Notes under the pieces: generated by a model
What the model was told of the DNA's origin: nothing
The model's database searches: none
What the model saw: the letters and a program-made list of their open reading frames with translations, nothing else
Source of the DNA: Lytechinus pictus
Lineage: Eukaryota > Echinodermata > Echinoidea > Temnopleuroida > Toxopneustidae
Length of the DNA stretch: 64,000 bases
Assembly (NCBI RefSeq): GCF_037042905.1
Contig: NC_087257.1
Location: 10,595,501-10,659,500 of the forward strand
Direction: 5' to 3'
Shown here: piece by piece, positions 48,180 to 60,476 of the stretch
Layout of the letters: each line of letters begins with the position of its first letter
How positions within the stretch are numbered: position 1 is the stretch's first letter
Translations under genes and position numbers: made by a program

Positions 48180-48470
48180 GGAAACCTGTGCATTAGATCA
48201 TAAAAACAATGATTTATCACAGCTTGATGCACAGGTTTTTATTGTTTATCCTCTAACATGTCTGCATGTGGGATCTCTCTATAGAGTAAGTTGAGCTACT
48301 CCAAGAGCATATTAGACGAAATGGGTGTGGCCAATACTGGAAATAGACAAAATGGTACATGGGCCAAATGGCAAAGTTATGGTTGATCACATGGTTAGTA
48401 ATAATTAATAACAAACTATATTGTGCAATTCATACATATACTCAACTGCGCCTTACAAAAATGTTATTAT
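48180..48470. other. Inverted relics between minisatellite and SINE
   Basis: AAACCTGTGCATTA near 48182 is repeated inverted near 48226-48240. TAGACGAAATGG and TAGACAAAATGG strings (48313-48355) are the minisatellite subunit in reverse orientation. Confidence 0.45.
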
Positions 48471-48473
48471 TAT

Positions 48474-48690
48474 CATTATGACCCCGGCTATAGCCGTGCT
48501 GCCTACAGGCGCCCTGGCATTCAAGGAATTTCTTCCTACCGGGTACCCAGTCGCCTCACCTGGGTTGAGTGCAGCACAATGTGGGAAAATTTCTTGCTGA
48601 AGGAAAACACGACCACGGCTGGGAATCGAACCCATGTCCCTAAGATTGAAAGATGAGAGTCATCACCACAAGACCATTACGCCCCCAAAT
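48474..48690 (-). mobile_element. tRNA-derived SINE, minus strand
   Basis: Read on the minus strand: a B box GGTTCGATTCCC, a body with CTTCAGCAAGAAATTTTCCC and CTCAACCCAGGTGAGG, then a tail. It is clearly the same family as 24207-24483. Confidence 0.7.
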
Positions 48691-48782
48691 AGTAGACAAA
48701 CCGGTTGTAGATGAAACCATTTGGGATTAGACCAAATGGATTGTAGACCAAATGAGAGTAGACCAAGTGGCAATGTACTCTG

Positions 48783-50577
48783 TCATGCCTCTTTCCTGAA
48801 CTTGATTTTAGCGTTGTCCAAGTACAGACAATCATCGATAAAGTAACTGTATAATAAAAGAAAGAAAGGAGAAATTAGCAATGTGCAGAGACAATCATCA
48901 ACAAAGTAACTGCATATTGAAAGAAAAGAAGGTTAAAAAAAGACATTCAGAATGGATTTAACTGATAGAAGAAACAAACGAGAAAGTTTTCATAAGCAAA
49001 ATCATAGATAATGTCTGACTTCCTATTTACTAAACCTCCCTGAAAGGAATGAATTACTTTACACTCCACAAAAATATTATATAAATCATAATCAAATAAA
49101 GATGATAGGGAGTGTTGTATGACATCAACCGCTATCTCATATACGCATCTTATATCTTAGCCTTCTTACTTTTCAACCACTTTTGATGAAATTGTAGGCA
49201 TTGAGCCTGTTTGACTTTCTCTACTTATTTATTATAATAAACATTTTGTTGGGGTAGGCTTAATTTTTTAACATATGATGCATTTCAGATTGACCAACCA
49301 CACAGATATCACCAATGGCATCTTTGAGCCGTTGAAGCTTCTTGGCTTGCCCTAAACAAGAACTTTCATGACATATTACATTTGTAGAGGTGCTGTGACT
49401 CGGTGGATGAGTCTCAAGACTTTGAAACACAAGGTCCAGAGTTCAAGTCCCACAGCAGCACTCACGTCCTTTGGCAAGGCATTTATCTACATTTGCCACT
49501 CTCCACCCAGAGTAAATGGATTGTAGTAAATGGATAGCCGGTAAGAAGAAATTTCTTGAATGCTTGAGTCCCAATAAGGGTAGCCATGAAAAGCCGGGGG
49601 TGATGCAGTACTTAGAAACACTGTATTCCGCACTAAATAAAGGCTTGGTCCATCTGCACTTACGGATGCAGAGAGGATGTAAAACGGAAAAGAATCTTGC
49701 AATTCGTTGGAAAACATTATGTAACTGTTGTGTACTCTTTGCATACATGTTTTATATACACTGTATGTTTTCTATATCCATCGAGCATCCGTCTACTATG
49801 ATTTAATTGTTCGCCCATTTTGTCCATTGTCTGGAGCGCTGTATTCGTTATGAATACGTTTTGTGTCCGTTGGCCAGTGGGACGAGGCCTTAATGTTGCA
49901 AATTATAATTACTTCATATATGTTTCTGGAACACCTACCTTGAATAGAGAAATGCTATTGGGATTGTGCTTGCATGCCAGAGAGAGTGGGCATCGAACGT
50001 CCACCAGAGAGGGGGAAAGTCCAACACTTCTAGCAAGAGACAGAGGTTGATCGTCACAACGGATGCGATGGCCTTCCATAGATAAGGCTGCTGTTTTATG
50101 TTCCATAAGCTCCACGCCACAATCAGGATAAAATTCAAAATCGCTGTAGATAAAATAATGTAAGAGACATGGAGGGTGGGGCGGCATAAAAGAGAGTAAT
50201 ATCTGTCGTCTATAAGGTCAGTGACTATGACTGATGAAACTAGACGTAAAATTTTTCCATTTATACCAGCTTGGCGTTTACCAGAAAAAAGCTGTCCTGC
50301 CGAGTTCCTACTGGAATTACCATAAACAGAAAAAGAAACAGATCTATTATTGATGGGGATTGGGATGGGAGCGTGAAGTCGGAAAGAAATTTTGATGCTC
50401 TGTAATAGTTCCATACTTTCACATATTGATATCATTGAAGTTACGAACTGCCAAAGAAGAACTGATCGAGAAATGGATAAGAGATCGAACTATTATAGTA
50501 GGCTACCTAAAAGAGGAGGGAAAAGGGAAAAGATGGAAAAAAATATGCAAAGTAAGCAAAGTCCAAGGAGAGAGAGA

Positions 50578-50621
<44 letters not shown>

Positions 50622-53600
50622 GGAGACCAAGGGAGAGAAAGAGAGAAGAGAGGAAGGTATGAGATAGAACAAAAGGGTAATTACAAATTAAAGATAATTA
50701 TAAAATAGGTGTATTATTTCAAGCATCGCGATTGGCCAGTACGCGTCACATGACATCCAACTTCTTTGGTGCACTGCACGGCAGTGCAAAAGGTGCGCAA
50801 CGAAAATTGACATTGCACGCTCAAGCAAACCAATGCGGTAGAAGTCCCGGGAGAAGTCCAACAAAACTGTACTGTAACTTTTTAAGAATTTGTTTCTGTG
50901 TTGCTATTTTATAAAACTAATAATGCACTTGCTCTGTCGTGCGTAAAAGTAAATGCAGAGAAAGCTCGGTTTCTTCAGATGGTGCACACTGGGCACTCGC
51001 CGCCAGCGGCTCGTGCACAGTGCGGCACCTATCTAAAGAAACCTCGCGTGCTCTGCATTTCCACTAACGCTCTCGGCTGCATGCATTATTTGTATAATAC
51101 CAGTTGTGGTAACGATCTCAAAATGACATTACGTCAAACCCCCGTTTGGAGAAAGACCGCAGTTCAGATTGCAAACTGCGGTTCTTTACCCCAAATTTCG
51201 TTAGAAAATCTCAATAACATTTCCAAGCCCTGATAAACCCATCTTGGCCAGGTAATCCCAGTTCACCTCCACAGGCCAGTAAATGCGTTGAGCCAAGGAC
51301 GAAATGATAAACAACAGCTGTGCTATTACGTAAGACTTCTCTGACTGGAGAAGGACCTTCGGAATGAAATTATTGTATTCGATATTTAATCACGTTTTCA
51401 AAGGCATATTATATTCAGACATCCAATATTATTCCATTTTCAATTTCGAACGAATAAAATCGACCTCGAAATAAGGAAGAAAGAAAGAAAGAAAGAAAAA
51501 AAAAAGAAAGAAAGAAAGAAGAAAAAAGTTGCACTTTCACCGCGTGTATACATGGAACTCCATAGCAGGCTCTTAAGACACTCACCAGAACTACACACAT
51601 TGCAATCCATCGTGTGTGCCCCCCCTGCTGTGACTGTATATGCTGGGCTGTTGTGTTATCTTCGGACCGAGGTCAAGAAACAGGTGTTTCTATACTTAAA
51701 TTTCATGCTTGGGGCAATTAGGGTTTGTAGTACTTGGAGAAGAGAATTGAGGAAAAGGAAAACTGGGGTATAGTGTTCTCAAATGGAGGTTTTTCGTCAT
51801 GGAGTGAACAGAATCTAATGAAATTACTACCAAACTGTTTGTATGTATAAATAAAAAAATATGTGCCAAATAGCTCTGGAAGAAAATGCGTAATTGCTGA
51901 GAAATGAGCAAGATAAGCACGGGATTCGATCAAATGTTGGGTATTTTTTCTGAAGCAATATTAATACACTGTCCCACATATGCTTTTCTGTGTTAGTGAT
52001 CATCAGAATTATCGATTTTGAGCTAAGATTTCATGATTTGCAGAGATAATTTTACATTAATGTAACAGATCTAGATGCATGATAATATTTTGACAAGTAA
52101 CCTTGATTTAAAAAGAATTTCTCATGGAATAATAGTTCGCTGCAACTACTGTCTTTTACCTTTACGGGAAAGGGAGTTGGTTGAGGGGGGTAAGAGAGGG
52201 AAGTGGAGGCAAATGCAGAAGGTATGAAAGGAAGAGAAGGAAGAACAGCTTAATATAATTTACTCTTCCAAAATAATGCTGATAGTTAATGTATCTTGCC
52301 AAAGAAGTATTTACTGTAGGAAAATTAAAAAAAAATCAAATTTTTTACATGCTACATCTCCGTCGGGAGTTTGCTCTTCCATATATTTACTTTTTCCATA
52401 TGTATGAATATCAGTTTGCAATAACGTACAATTAACTTTGCTTTGTACCTTTGACTCACCTGTTGTAATATTGACCTTCATATTGTAACCATAATCAAAA
52501 CGAATCAACGCCAGGAAGCAGACGTGTCTGAGGTAGAAAAGAGATGTGACAGCAGCGATTCCTACGGCTACTTTCATGTTCATCCCGTTGTCCCGAACAG
52601 CAAATATTCTAGAAATACAGACAAGAAATACCAGCATTTTAAATCAAAATTAGACAAGCATATTAAACCGCAGATAGGAGGGGGGGGCAGAAGATTTGAC
52701 CGCAACCCATTAAATTGGAAGCAAAATTCATTTTGGAATGATGACCTCTTTTGTTACGCTTGTAAATTTTTTTTTTCCGCAGATGAAAAATGTGAGTGAT
52801 GCCCCCCCCCCTTTTTTTGCTTGTCCAATATTTCTGTTATTATGTTATCATTCAAGTAGGCCTGTTTTTCAAGAATACTATGTTGCATTGTGGGTTAGAA
52901 TCCTGGCTAGCTTTCAGTAACTGAGGACTTGAGATGGTGCTACACTACACAAGGCTTTTAGTTCGTATTTGCTTTAAAGAGGTTGCAAGTAAGTTCATAA
53001 ACAAGTTTCCTCTCCACCAGAGAAAAACCTTTTTATTTTTAGTTTTGTCAAAATTAATTCATTCCTACTATACATGTACATACCTGTACATGTATAGCTC
53101 TATAGAGGCCTTCTCTTACTTCTATTCATTTCTATATTCTAATCAATATTCCTTTATTTCAACCTATCATTGGAACGCATCTCTTGATTTTATTCTTTAA
53201 AAAATCAATTATTTTCATTTGTTTATTCAGTACTTGAGTGACCGAACAGCCAAGTGCTGTTTTTCTTAAGGGTTCACACTCTTAGGGGGCGTTGCAAGAA
53301 ACGTACGATCAATTGCAAGTCTATTTTCGTTCCCGAAATCAAGCGCCGGGCAATTAATTGTAAACTTGCGATTGATTGCTTATCTGCTCCATGAAACAAG
53401 GAGTGTAATCTTATTTGCCATAGTTAAAAGTGATCAATCAATTGTGTAAAATTGCAACAGAATATTTGCGATTGATTGCAAATATTTTCTTGCAACACCC
53501 CCTTAGACAATCTGTGAAACACCTACCTTAGTAATGTTGCTGTTAAGCCGGACAAGACAAGAGAATACGCACAATAGTAGTCCATTTTCTGGAGAAGAAA

Positions 53601-54701
53601 AAGCAGATCACAGTGAAATAATTTTGACATTTGTTTAGTTCACTCCCTTCAAGCCTTCTAATATTTCTCTTTCTTTCATTGGATTCGATGAAATTTCCTT
53701 TGCGTTCATCCTTTAAAGGACAAGGCCAACCCAACAAAAAGTTGATTTGAATAAAAAGAGAAAAATCAACAAGCATGACACTGAAAATTCCATCAAAATC
53801 AGATGTAAAATAAGAAAGTTATGACATTTTTAAAGTTTCGCTTAATTTTACAAAACAGTTACATGCACATCCTGGTCGGTATGCAAATGAGGAAACTGAT
53901 GACGTCATCCACTCAATATTTATTTTGTATTTTATTTTCTAATGTTCTCATCATTGTCAAGTGAAACAACGATTAATTCCTAGGTTTAAAACCTAGGTTT
54001 AACACAAATTTATACAAGAATTTTAAAACCACACTTATATGGAATGCTGGGCTTCGTAAATTATCTTTCTTATTAGTAGCAATTATAATGTATCAATTCA
54101 TTATTCAAATTCATAATATTTTTGCATTTTGTTATTCTTTCCATTTCATGACTCTGTGAATTTTTCATTTGACAACTTTTTGCAGCAGGATAAGAATAAT
54201 TTTAACTGGTGAATGACACTAAGAACTTGCACTCCATAAAAGAGTGCCAGTTAAACCCGGTTTAATTAAACCATGGCTATCATAAAATACCAACCATTAC
54301 ATATAAAACTGTACAATACAGCTATCCATTCAAAATACAAAAATTTAAACCTGTCCCCATCTAAATATGCTGGCACTGCCACAGCTCTTTTTCAAGGAGT
54401 GATATTTAAAGAATGCAAGTGATTTCATGAGGCAAAACTAGTAGAATGTACAAATCAGGATACTTGAAAAATCAGAAACTTACAACCACAACACTAATCA
54501 GAACTATACTGCTACCTTATATACTACTTTTGATTCTTGTTATATTCATAATAAATATATAGAAATCGGGTTGACAAGAAAGAATTTTTCAAATCATGTA
54601 ATAATTGTGAAAGAGAACAAAACACACCTCTGTCCAGGCTAAATCTCTGGAGTGGAAGACTGTTGACCATATCCAAGCATTTACTGCAATCTGTTGAAAT
54701 C

Positions 54702-54734
<33 letters not shown>

Positions 54735-57700
54735 AAAGAAAGTTTGAAAACCTATTGAATGTCTAGACAGGGTTCCCACAGTGATTTGAAAACAGAATTC
54801 CATGACTTTTCCATGACTAAATTGCTACTTTCCATGAATTTCCGGGAGTTATGTAGAATTTGGGATGTCACAAAACTGGGAAAAATGGAAATCATGACAC
54901 CAATTATAATAGCAGAATATGATCACAGAGTATGAGAGTTGCGAGACATGACAAACTGGAAAGCTGCCATAGCCAAGAGGTAAATGCAATTCCATGACTT
55001 ATCACAAATTTTCCAAATTCCCTGACTTTCCATGATCAAATTTTTTCCAGGATTTTCCATGACTGTGGGAACCATGCTAGATTGATGTCGAATGTCTAGA
55101 TTGATAGGAGAGTCATTTTTAACCTATAACTTTCATATAAAGAAACCGAACACCGTTATTCCTATTTTCTTTGATTTGGCACCACAAGAGAAGACAATAG
55201 AACTGTAGAGACATACGATTTTCATTTCTAAATTAAGAACCCATTCGCCATATGACCAATGGGTGAGAAAGAAAGTTTGAAAACTTGTCGAATGTCTAGA
55301 TTGATAGGAGAGTCATTTTTAACCTATAACTTTCATATAAAGAAACCGAACACTATTATTCCTATTTTCTTTGATTTGGCACAATAAGAGAAGATATGGA
55401 ACTTTAGAGACAAACGATTTTCATTTCTAAATTAAGAATCCATTCGCCATATGACCAATGGGTCAGAAAGAAAGTTTGAAAACTTGTCGAATGTCTAGAT
55501 TGATAGGAGAGTCATTTTTAACCTATAACTTTCATATAAAGAAACCGAACACTGTTATTCCTATTTTCTTTCATTTGGCACAATAAGAGAAGATATGGAA
55601 CTTAAGAGACAAACGATTTTCATTTCTAAATTAAGAATCCAATCGCCATATGACCAATGGGTGAGAAAGAAAGTTTGAAAACTTGTCGAATGTCTAGATT
55701 GATAGGAGAGTCATTTTTAACCTATAACTTTCATACAAAGAAACCGAACACTGTTATTCGTATTTACTTTGATTTGGCACCACAAGAGAAGACAATAGAA
55801 CTTTAGAGACATACGATTTTCATTTCTAAATTAAGAATCCATTCGCCATATGACCAATGGGTGAGAAAGAAAGTTTGAAAACTTGTCAAATGTCTAGATT
55901 GAGAGGAGAGTCATTTTTAACCTATAACTTTCATATAAAGAAACCGAACACTATTTATTCCTATTTTCTTTGATTTGGCACAATAAGAGAAGATGTGGAA
56001 CTTTAGAGAAAAACGATTTTCATTTCTAAATTAAGAACCCATTCGCCATATGACCAATGGGTCAGAAAGAAAGTTTGAAAACTTGTCGAATGTCTAGATT
56101 GATAGGAGAGTCATTTTTAACCTATAACTTTCATATAAAGAAACCGAACACTGTTATTCCTATTTTCTTTGATTTGGCACCACAAGAGAAGACAATAGAA
56201 CTGGAGAGACATACGATTTTCATTTCTAAATTAAGAACCCATTCGCCATATGACCAATGGGTGAGAAAGAAAGTTTGAAAACTTGTCGAATGTCTAGATT
56301 GATAGGAGAGTCATTTTTAACCTATAACTTTCATATAAAGAAACCGAACACTATTATTCCTATTTTCTTTGATTTGGCACAATAAGAGAAGATATGGAAC
56401 TTTAGAGACAAACGATTGTCATTTCTAAATTAAGAACCCATTCGCCATATGACCAATGGGTGAGAAAGAAAGTTTGAAAACTTGTCGAATGTCTAGATTG
56501 ATAGGAGAGTCATTTTTAACCTATAACTTTCATATAAAGAAACCGAACACTATTTATTCCTATTTTCTTTGATTTGGCACAATAAGAGAAGATATGGAAC
56601 TTTAGAGACAAACGATTTTCATTTCTAAATTAAGAATCCATTCGCCATACGACCAATGGGTCAGAAAGAAAGTTTGAAAACTTGTTGAATGTCTAGATTG
56701 ATAGGAGAGTCATTTTAACCTATAACTTTCATATAAAGAAACCGAACACTATTTATTCCTATTTTCTTTGATTTGGCACAATAAGATAAGATATGGAACT
56801 TTAGAGACAAATGATTTTCATTTCTAAATTAAGAATCCATTCGCCATATGACCAATGGGTGAGAAAGAAAGTTTGAAAACTTGTCGAATGTCTAATTTGA
56901 TAGGAGAGTCATTTTTAACCTATAACTTTCATATAAAGAAACCAAACACTGTTATTCCTATTTTCTTTGATTTGGCACCACAAGAGAAGACAATAGGACT
57001 TTAGAGACATACGATTTTCATTTCCAAATTGAGAATCCATTCGCCATACGACCAATGGGTCAGATAGAAGTTTGAAAACTTGTTGAATGTCTAGATTGAT
57101 AGGAGAGTCATTTTTAACCTATAACTTTCATATAAAGAAACCAAACACTGTTATTCCTATTTTCTTTGATTTGGTACCACAAAAAGAGAAGACTTATGGA
57201 ACATTAGAGAAATACAATTTTCATTCCAAATAAAAAATCCATTCGCCATATATGACCAGTGGGTATCTCCTCTAAAAACTGTACCCACTCAAATAATTTT
57301 CCTGGTATCGGATTGCAATGTGCTCCACCTTTCTTTTTCTTAAAGACTGCTACACAAAAAGTAATTTGTGTAGTATAAATAGTTTACAAAGGACTGTACA
57401 GAAAGTAGTTGAGAGCTATTTTATGACCAAAATTCTAATCATATTTGGGGGAAAAAATATTCCCCATCACTCATCTGTTAATAACGCATCATGTATGCTA
57501 TATTAAATGAAAAAGAAGACTCTTTTAAGGACGTTCCACAGTTAAAGTGAAATCCATGTCATTTTCACCAAACTTTGCACATAGATACTTTAGAACCTGA
57601 ATATTCGAAATATGCAAGAATTAACATAGGTCCATGTGCTTGATTTTTTGCTAGAGGGCTTCAAAGTTCACCCAACTGGATGTTCTTAAGAATTGCGCAT

Positions 57701-60476
57701 TCAAAAGAATTTGTCATTTTTAGACCTCGCAAGATCACTACAATGAATTTAAACCTCCATTACTCAGTCAAAATACATGAAAAAGTCATCAAATTTCACA
57801 AGAGAGTTAATAATTGTATCGTTAGAATGGAGAATCTGTTTATACTGCTATTTGTTTACAATAAACAGCACTGTCAGTTCTTAAAAATGGCGTAAAAGAT
57901 AACAAAAACCCAATCTCAAAAATGTGAAATTTCAATAACTACAAAAGGACAATAAATGCTGCACTTTATTCAAAATCCATGTCATTTTTACCACCATTTG
58001 CAAAGTTGTAGAGGAAGGTATACCTAAGAGGTGCAAACATTAAAAAATAGGGGTTCATGTGCTTGTTTTCAAATTTTTACCATTTTTACTAGAGCAAATG
58101 TGCTATTTAAAACACCAAAAATGCGCCAAATGCTTTGTATCTATGTGCAGAAAAAATCAAATCCACTCTACCATTTATTCAAACTCGGGGTTATATTCGT
58201 GATTCTTGGCAGCACTGCAGAGTAAAGTATTATGAAATTGTAGAGATATTTTTTTTAATGGTCCATGGAATAATTCCAGTTTTTTAGCTTCATAAAATAA
58301 CGCATCGGATCTGCAGTTCGAGTGCAGATGATGAGAAAAATCAGTTCATACCCACAGCTAATTAATCACCTGTTCATCCATTGTGACATCAGCGCGCAGA
58401 GTGTAAAATATGTGCTGATTATAATGCGCACAAACATAACTGTGGAACGTCCTTAAGATTTAATAATTATATTTAAGATATATACATGTATCATATAAGA
58501 TTCTTTAAGATTGAATAATTATATTTTTCACTGAGTTATGATAAACATCAATAATTCTCAATTACATTCTCGTTTTGTTTTTTTAGTTTTTATGGACACA
58601 CTGTTTAACACTTCTACAATACTTACCATACCCTGTGCTAAACCAACGTAATACATGGGTGCTGTATTAGGAACCTTCTTTCTCAACTGGAAAATATTGA
58701 AGACTTGAGCGAAACCATTAGCGATAGAAAAGATGACAGATGCCGGTTCCTGGACTCCTAATATTCTGATAAAGGGCCACTGAAAAAAAATCAAGTACAT
58801 GGAATTTGTTACCTAAACTTATCTTACAATGAAGTATAAAACTTGAGTATTATATCACTGAAAATCACAAAATTCAAACTTTCCTCCTCCTAAACTTTTT
58901 CAACATTACTGTACCAGGGCAGTTCTGAAGCCAAGCAGTTTAAAAGGCAAATCCACTTATTTTCTTTCAAATGAAAATTATCATTTAAACTTATACTCAT
59001 TTCAATGACATCTAAAATAAATCTAAGGTGGACACATTACATATATTCCAAAATATATCGGGCATTGCAAGCAAATGTAGAAGGAAATATTTTACTTCTT
59101 ATTATCTTCCCCTCAATCCTTTCCTCATTTTCCTTCTCCTTCATCATTTTCTTTCTCCCCCTTCTCCTTCTTTTTCCTCACTCACCATCTTCTTCTTCCT
59201 CCTCCTTCTCTCCCTCTTCCTCCTCCTTTTTCTTTTTACTCCTACGTCATCTTCTTCTTCCCCCTCCTCCTTCTATTCCTTCTCCTTCATCTTCTCCTCT
59301 TCTTCTCTTCCTCCTCCCCTCCTTTTTTCCACCTTATTCATCTTCTTCTTCCTTCTCCTCATCCTATTCATCTCCTTCCTTCTCCTCCTTCTTCCCCCTC
59401 CTCCCATTTCCTTCTCCTTCATCTTCTCATATTTTTCTCTCCCTCCTGCTCCTCCTTCCCTTTTCCACCTCATTCATCTTCTTCCTTCTCCTCATCCTAT
59501 TCACCCCCTCCTTCTCCTCCTTTTTACTCCTTCATCATATTCTTCTTCCTCCTCCTTCTACTTCCTTCTCCTTCATCTTCTTCTCTCCCTCCTTCTTTTT
59601 TCCACCTCATTTATCTTCTTCTTCCTTCTCCTCATCCTATTCATCCACTCCTTCACCTCCTTCTTCCCCTCCTCCTATTTCCTTCATCTTCTCATCTTCT
59701 TCTCTCCCTCCTGCTCCTCCTTTCTTTTTCCACCTCATTCATCTTCTTCCTTCTCCTCATCCTATTCACCCCCCTCCTCCTCCTTTTTACTCCATCATAT
59801 TCTTCTTCCTCCTTCTTCTATTTCCTTCTCCTTCATCTTTTCATCTTCTTCTCTTCCTCCTCCCCCTCCTTCTTTTTTCCACCTCATTCATCTTCTTCTT
59901 CCTTCTCCTCATCCTATTCATCCCCCTCCTTCTCCTTCTTTCTCCTCCTCCTCCTTCATCTTATTCCTCCTTTTCTTTCCTTCTCCTTCACCACTTTCTT
60001 CCTCCTCCCCTCCTCCGTTCATCTTCTCCCTCCCCCTCCTCACCCTCCTTAATCTTCTTCTTCTTTCTCCTCCTTCTTCTTCTCTTCCTTTTCCTCCTTT
60101 AACCAGTTTATTCACAGATAATCACTCAAGAATCACAACCTTCATTTTCTCTAATATTTACCTTGCCATAAAACTGTGGAATGGAAGAAATGGGGGTCCC
60201 CTCCCTGATCAGATGACTGACTGTTGTCCACATCGACAGGTAGCGGCACTCATGTTTACAGTCCCAGCCAAGCATCCACAGTACTAGGGGTTGGTCTCCA
60301 TGGAAGTGATTCAGCTGCTCCGGGGTGCTACAGTTCTGGTTCAGGCATGCACGAAGAAGGTTTCTGTGAACCTTGTGACGGTCACCTTCTGAAGCAATGA
60401 CTTCTTGCAGAAGACACAGAATCGATCCCAGGATGAGGATTATGATGTATGGATAGGTCTTCCAGGTAGGCTTCAT
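48783..60476 (-). CDS. PGAP3: Post-GPI attachment to proteins factor 3 (PER1 family), seven exons
   Basis: Golgi multi-pass protein that removes the sn-2 unsaturated fatty acid from GPI anchors during lipid remodelling. Coding exons in order: 60162-60476, 58627-58779, 54628-54690, 53527-53588, 52460-52608, 49939-50143, 48783-48846. All introns are GT/AG and phases agree, giving 336 residues; the human protein is 320. It has an N-terminal hydrophobic signal (about 8-25), Cys-rich luminal part (LNQNCS, CKHEC), WTTVSHLI, then PQFYGKWPF and seven predicted membrane spans. CREST-superfamily residues are present: S165 and H169 in STVFHSRD, D180 in KMDYYC, H300 and H304 in DAHSLWHAST. LIRFDYGYN (about 233-241) is also a family signature. 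The last exon encodes only 21 residues. Introns are loaded with satellites. Confidence 0.95.
49385..49640 (+). mobile_element. tRNA-derived SINE, diverged, in PGAP3 last intron
   Basis: The head has an A box-like GTGACTCGGTGGATGAG and a B box-like AGTTCAAGTCCC, then CCTTTGGCAAGGCATTTATC and ACCCAGAGTAAATGGAT. It is the same general layout as 24207-24483, more diverged. Confidence 0.6.
50580..50620. repeat. (TA)n microsatellite
   Basis: An AGAGAGAGA tract runs into about 19 TA units. It lies in PGAP3 intron 5. Confidence 0.9.
50660..52459. other. PGAP3 intron 5 remainder
   Basis: A less AT-rich segment at 50730-51230 has short open frames but no domain. A GAAA-type purine run lies at 51475-51530. 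Nothing else was recognised. Confidence 0.4.
53285..53502. mobile_element. MITE family G, copy 2, in PGAP3 intron 4
   Basis: GGGGGCGTTGCAAG and the inverse CTTGCAACACCCCC, flanked on both sides by TTA (53282-53284 and 53503-53505). It sits only about 24 bp inside the intron from the exon 4 donor. The intact ends and exact duplication suggest a fairly recent insertion. Confidence 0.75.
53717..53980. mobile_element. Half-length family D MITE
   Basis: TTAA (53713-53716) precedes AGGACAAGGCCAACCC, and the following 250 bp matches the left half of 23349-23957. The right half is missing. PGAP3 intron 3. Confidence 0.65.
54702..57262 (+). repeat. About 200-bp tandem array, 11 full units, two subtypes, in PGAP3 intron 2
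   Basis: AATGTCTAGATTGATAGGAG recurs at about 55091, 55291, 55490, 55689, 55890, 56089, 56289, 56489, 56689, 56887 and 57086 (period 197-201 bp). Units fall in two types: A with GCACCACAAGAGAAGACAATAG and B with GCACAATAAGAGAAGATATGG, in order A B B A B A B B B A A. A GA microsatellite at 54702-54735 borders the left edge. A partial first unit (54736-54769) is split from the rest by an inserted element (54770-55078). Confidence 0.9.
54770..55078. mobile_element. MITE with CAGGGTTCCCACAG ends inserted in the tandem array
   Basis: The left end CAGGGTTCCCACAG matches the reverse complement of the right end, CATGGTTCCCACAG. CTAGA occurs on both sides, and both flanks are pieces of the 200-bp repeat unit, which shows it inserted into a unit. 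Inside, TTCCATGACTTTTCCATGA-type strings repeat in both orientations. Confidence 0.65.
57539..58452. mobile_element. piggyBac-like element, GGACGTTCCACAGTTA ends
   Basis: TTAA (57535-57538) precedes GGACGTTCCACAGTTA. The inverse TAACTGTGGAACGTCC is followed by TTAA (58453-58456). The 16-bp ends are perfect. AAATCCATGTCATTTTxACC occurs twice inside. No transposase was seen. PGAP3 intron 2. Confidence 0.8.
59085..60104 (+). repeat. 1 kb nearly G-free pyrimidine tract in PGAP3 intron 1
   Basis: Over about 1,020 nt the plus strand has only four G residues (59246, 59448, 59713 and 60017) and is mostly TTC/TCC/CTC. A longer unit, CCACCTCATTCATCTTCTTC, recurs at intervals of about 128-149 bp (near 59331, 59467, 59604, 59732 and 59881), so it is a minisatellite rather than a simple run. 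The long Ser/Phe/Leu/Pro open frames across it are an artefact of lacking stop codons. Confidence 0.95.

Noticed and set aside
49443-49748. 101-codon minus-strand frame near the end of PGAP3
   Set aside because: It overlaps a SINE in the last intron. The true last exon is at 48783-48846, where phase and the family C-terminus fit.
52524-52799. 91-codon plus-strand frame opposite PGAP3 exon 5
   Set aside because: It begins within the antisense of exon 5 and runs into a G-tract repeat; no domain.
55083-57262. Possible CRISPR-like array
   Set aside because: The 200-bp units are wholly repeated with no unique spacers, in an animal intron. It is a satellite array.
59005-60287. Two overlapping open frames of 365 and 419 codons
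   Set aside because: They run through the pyrimidine tract, where stop codons cannot form because G and A are scarce. Composition is Ser/Phe/Leu/Pro only, and the region is an intron of PGAP3.
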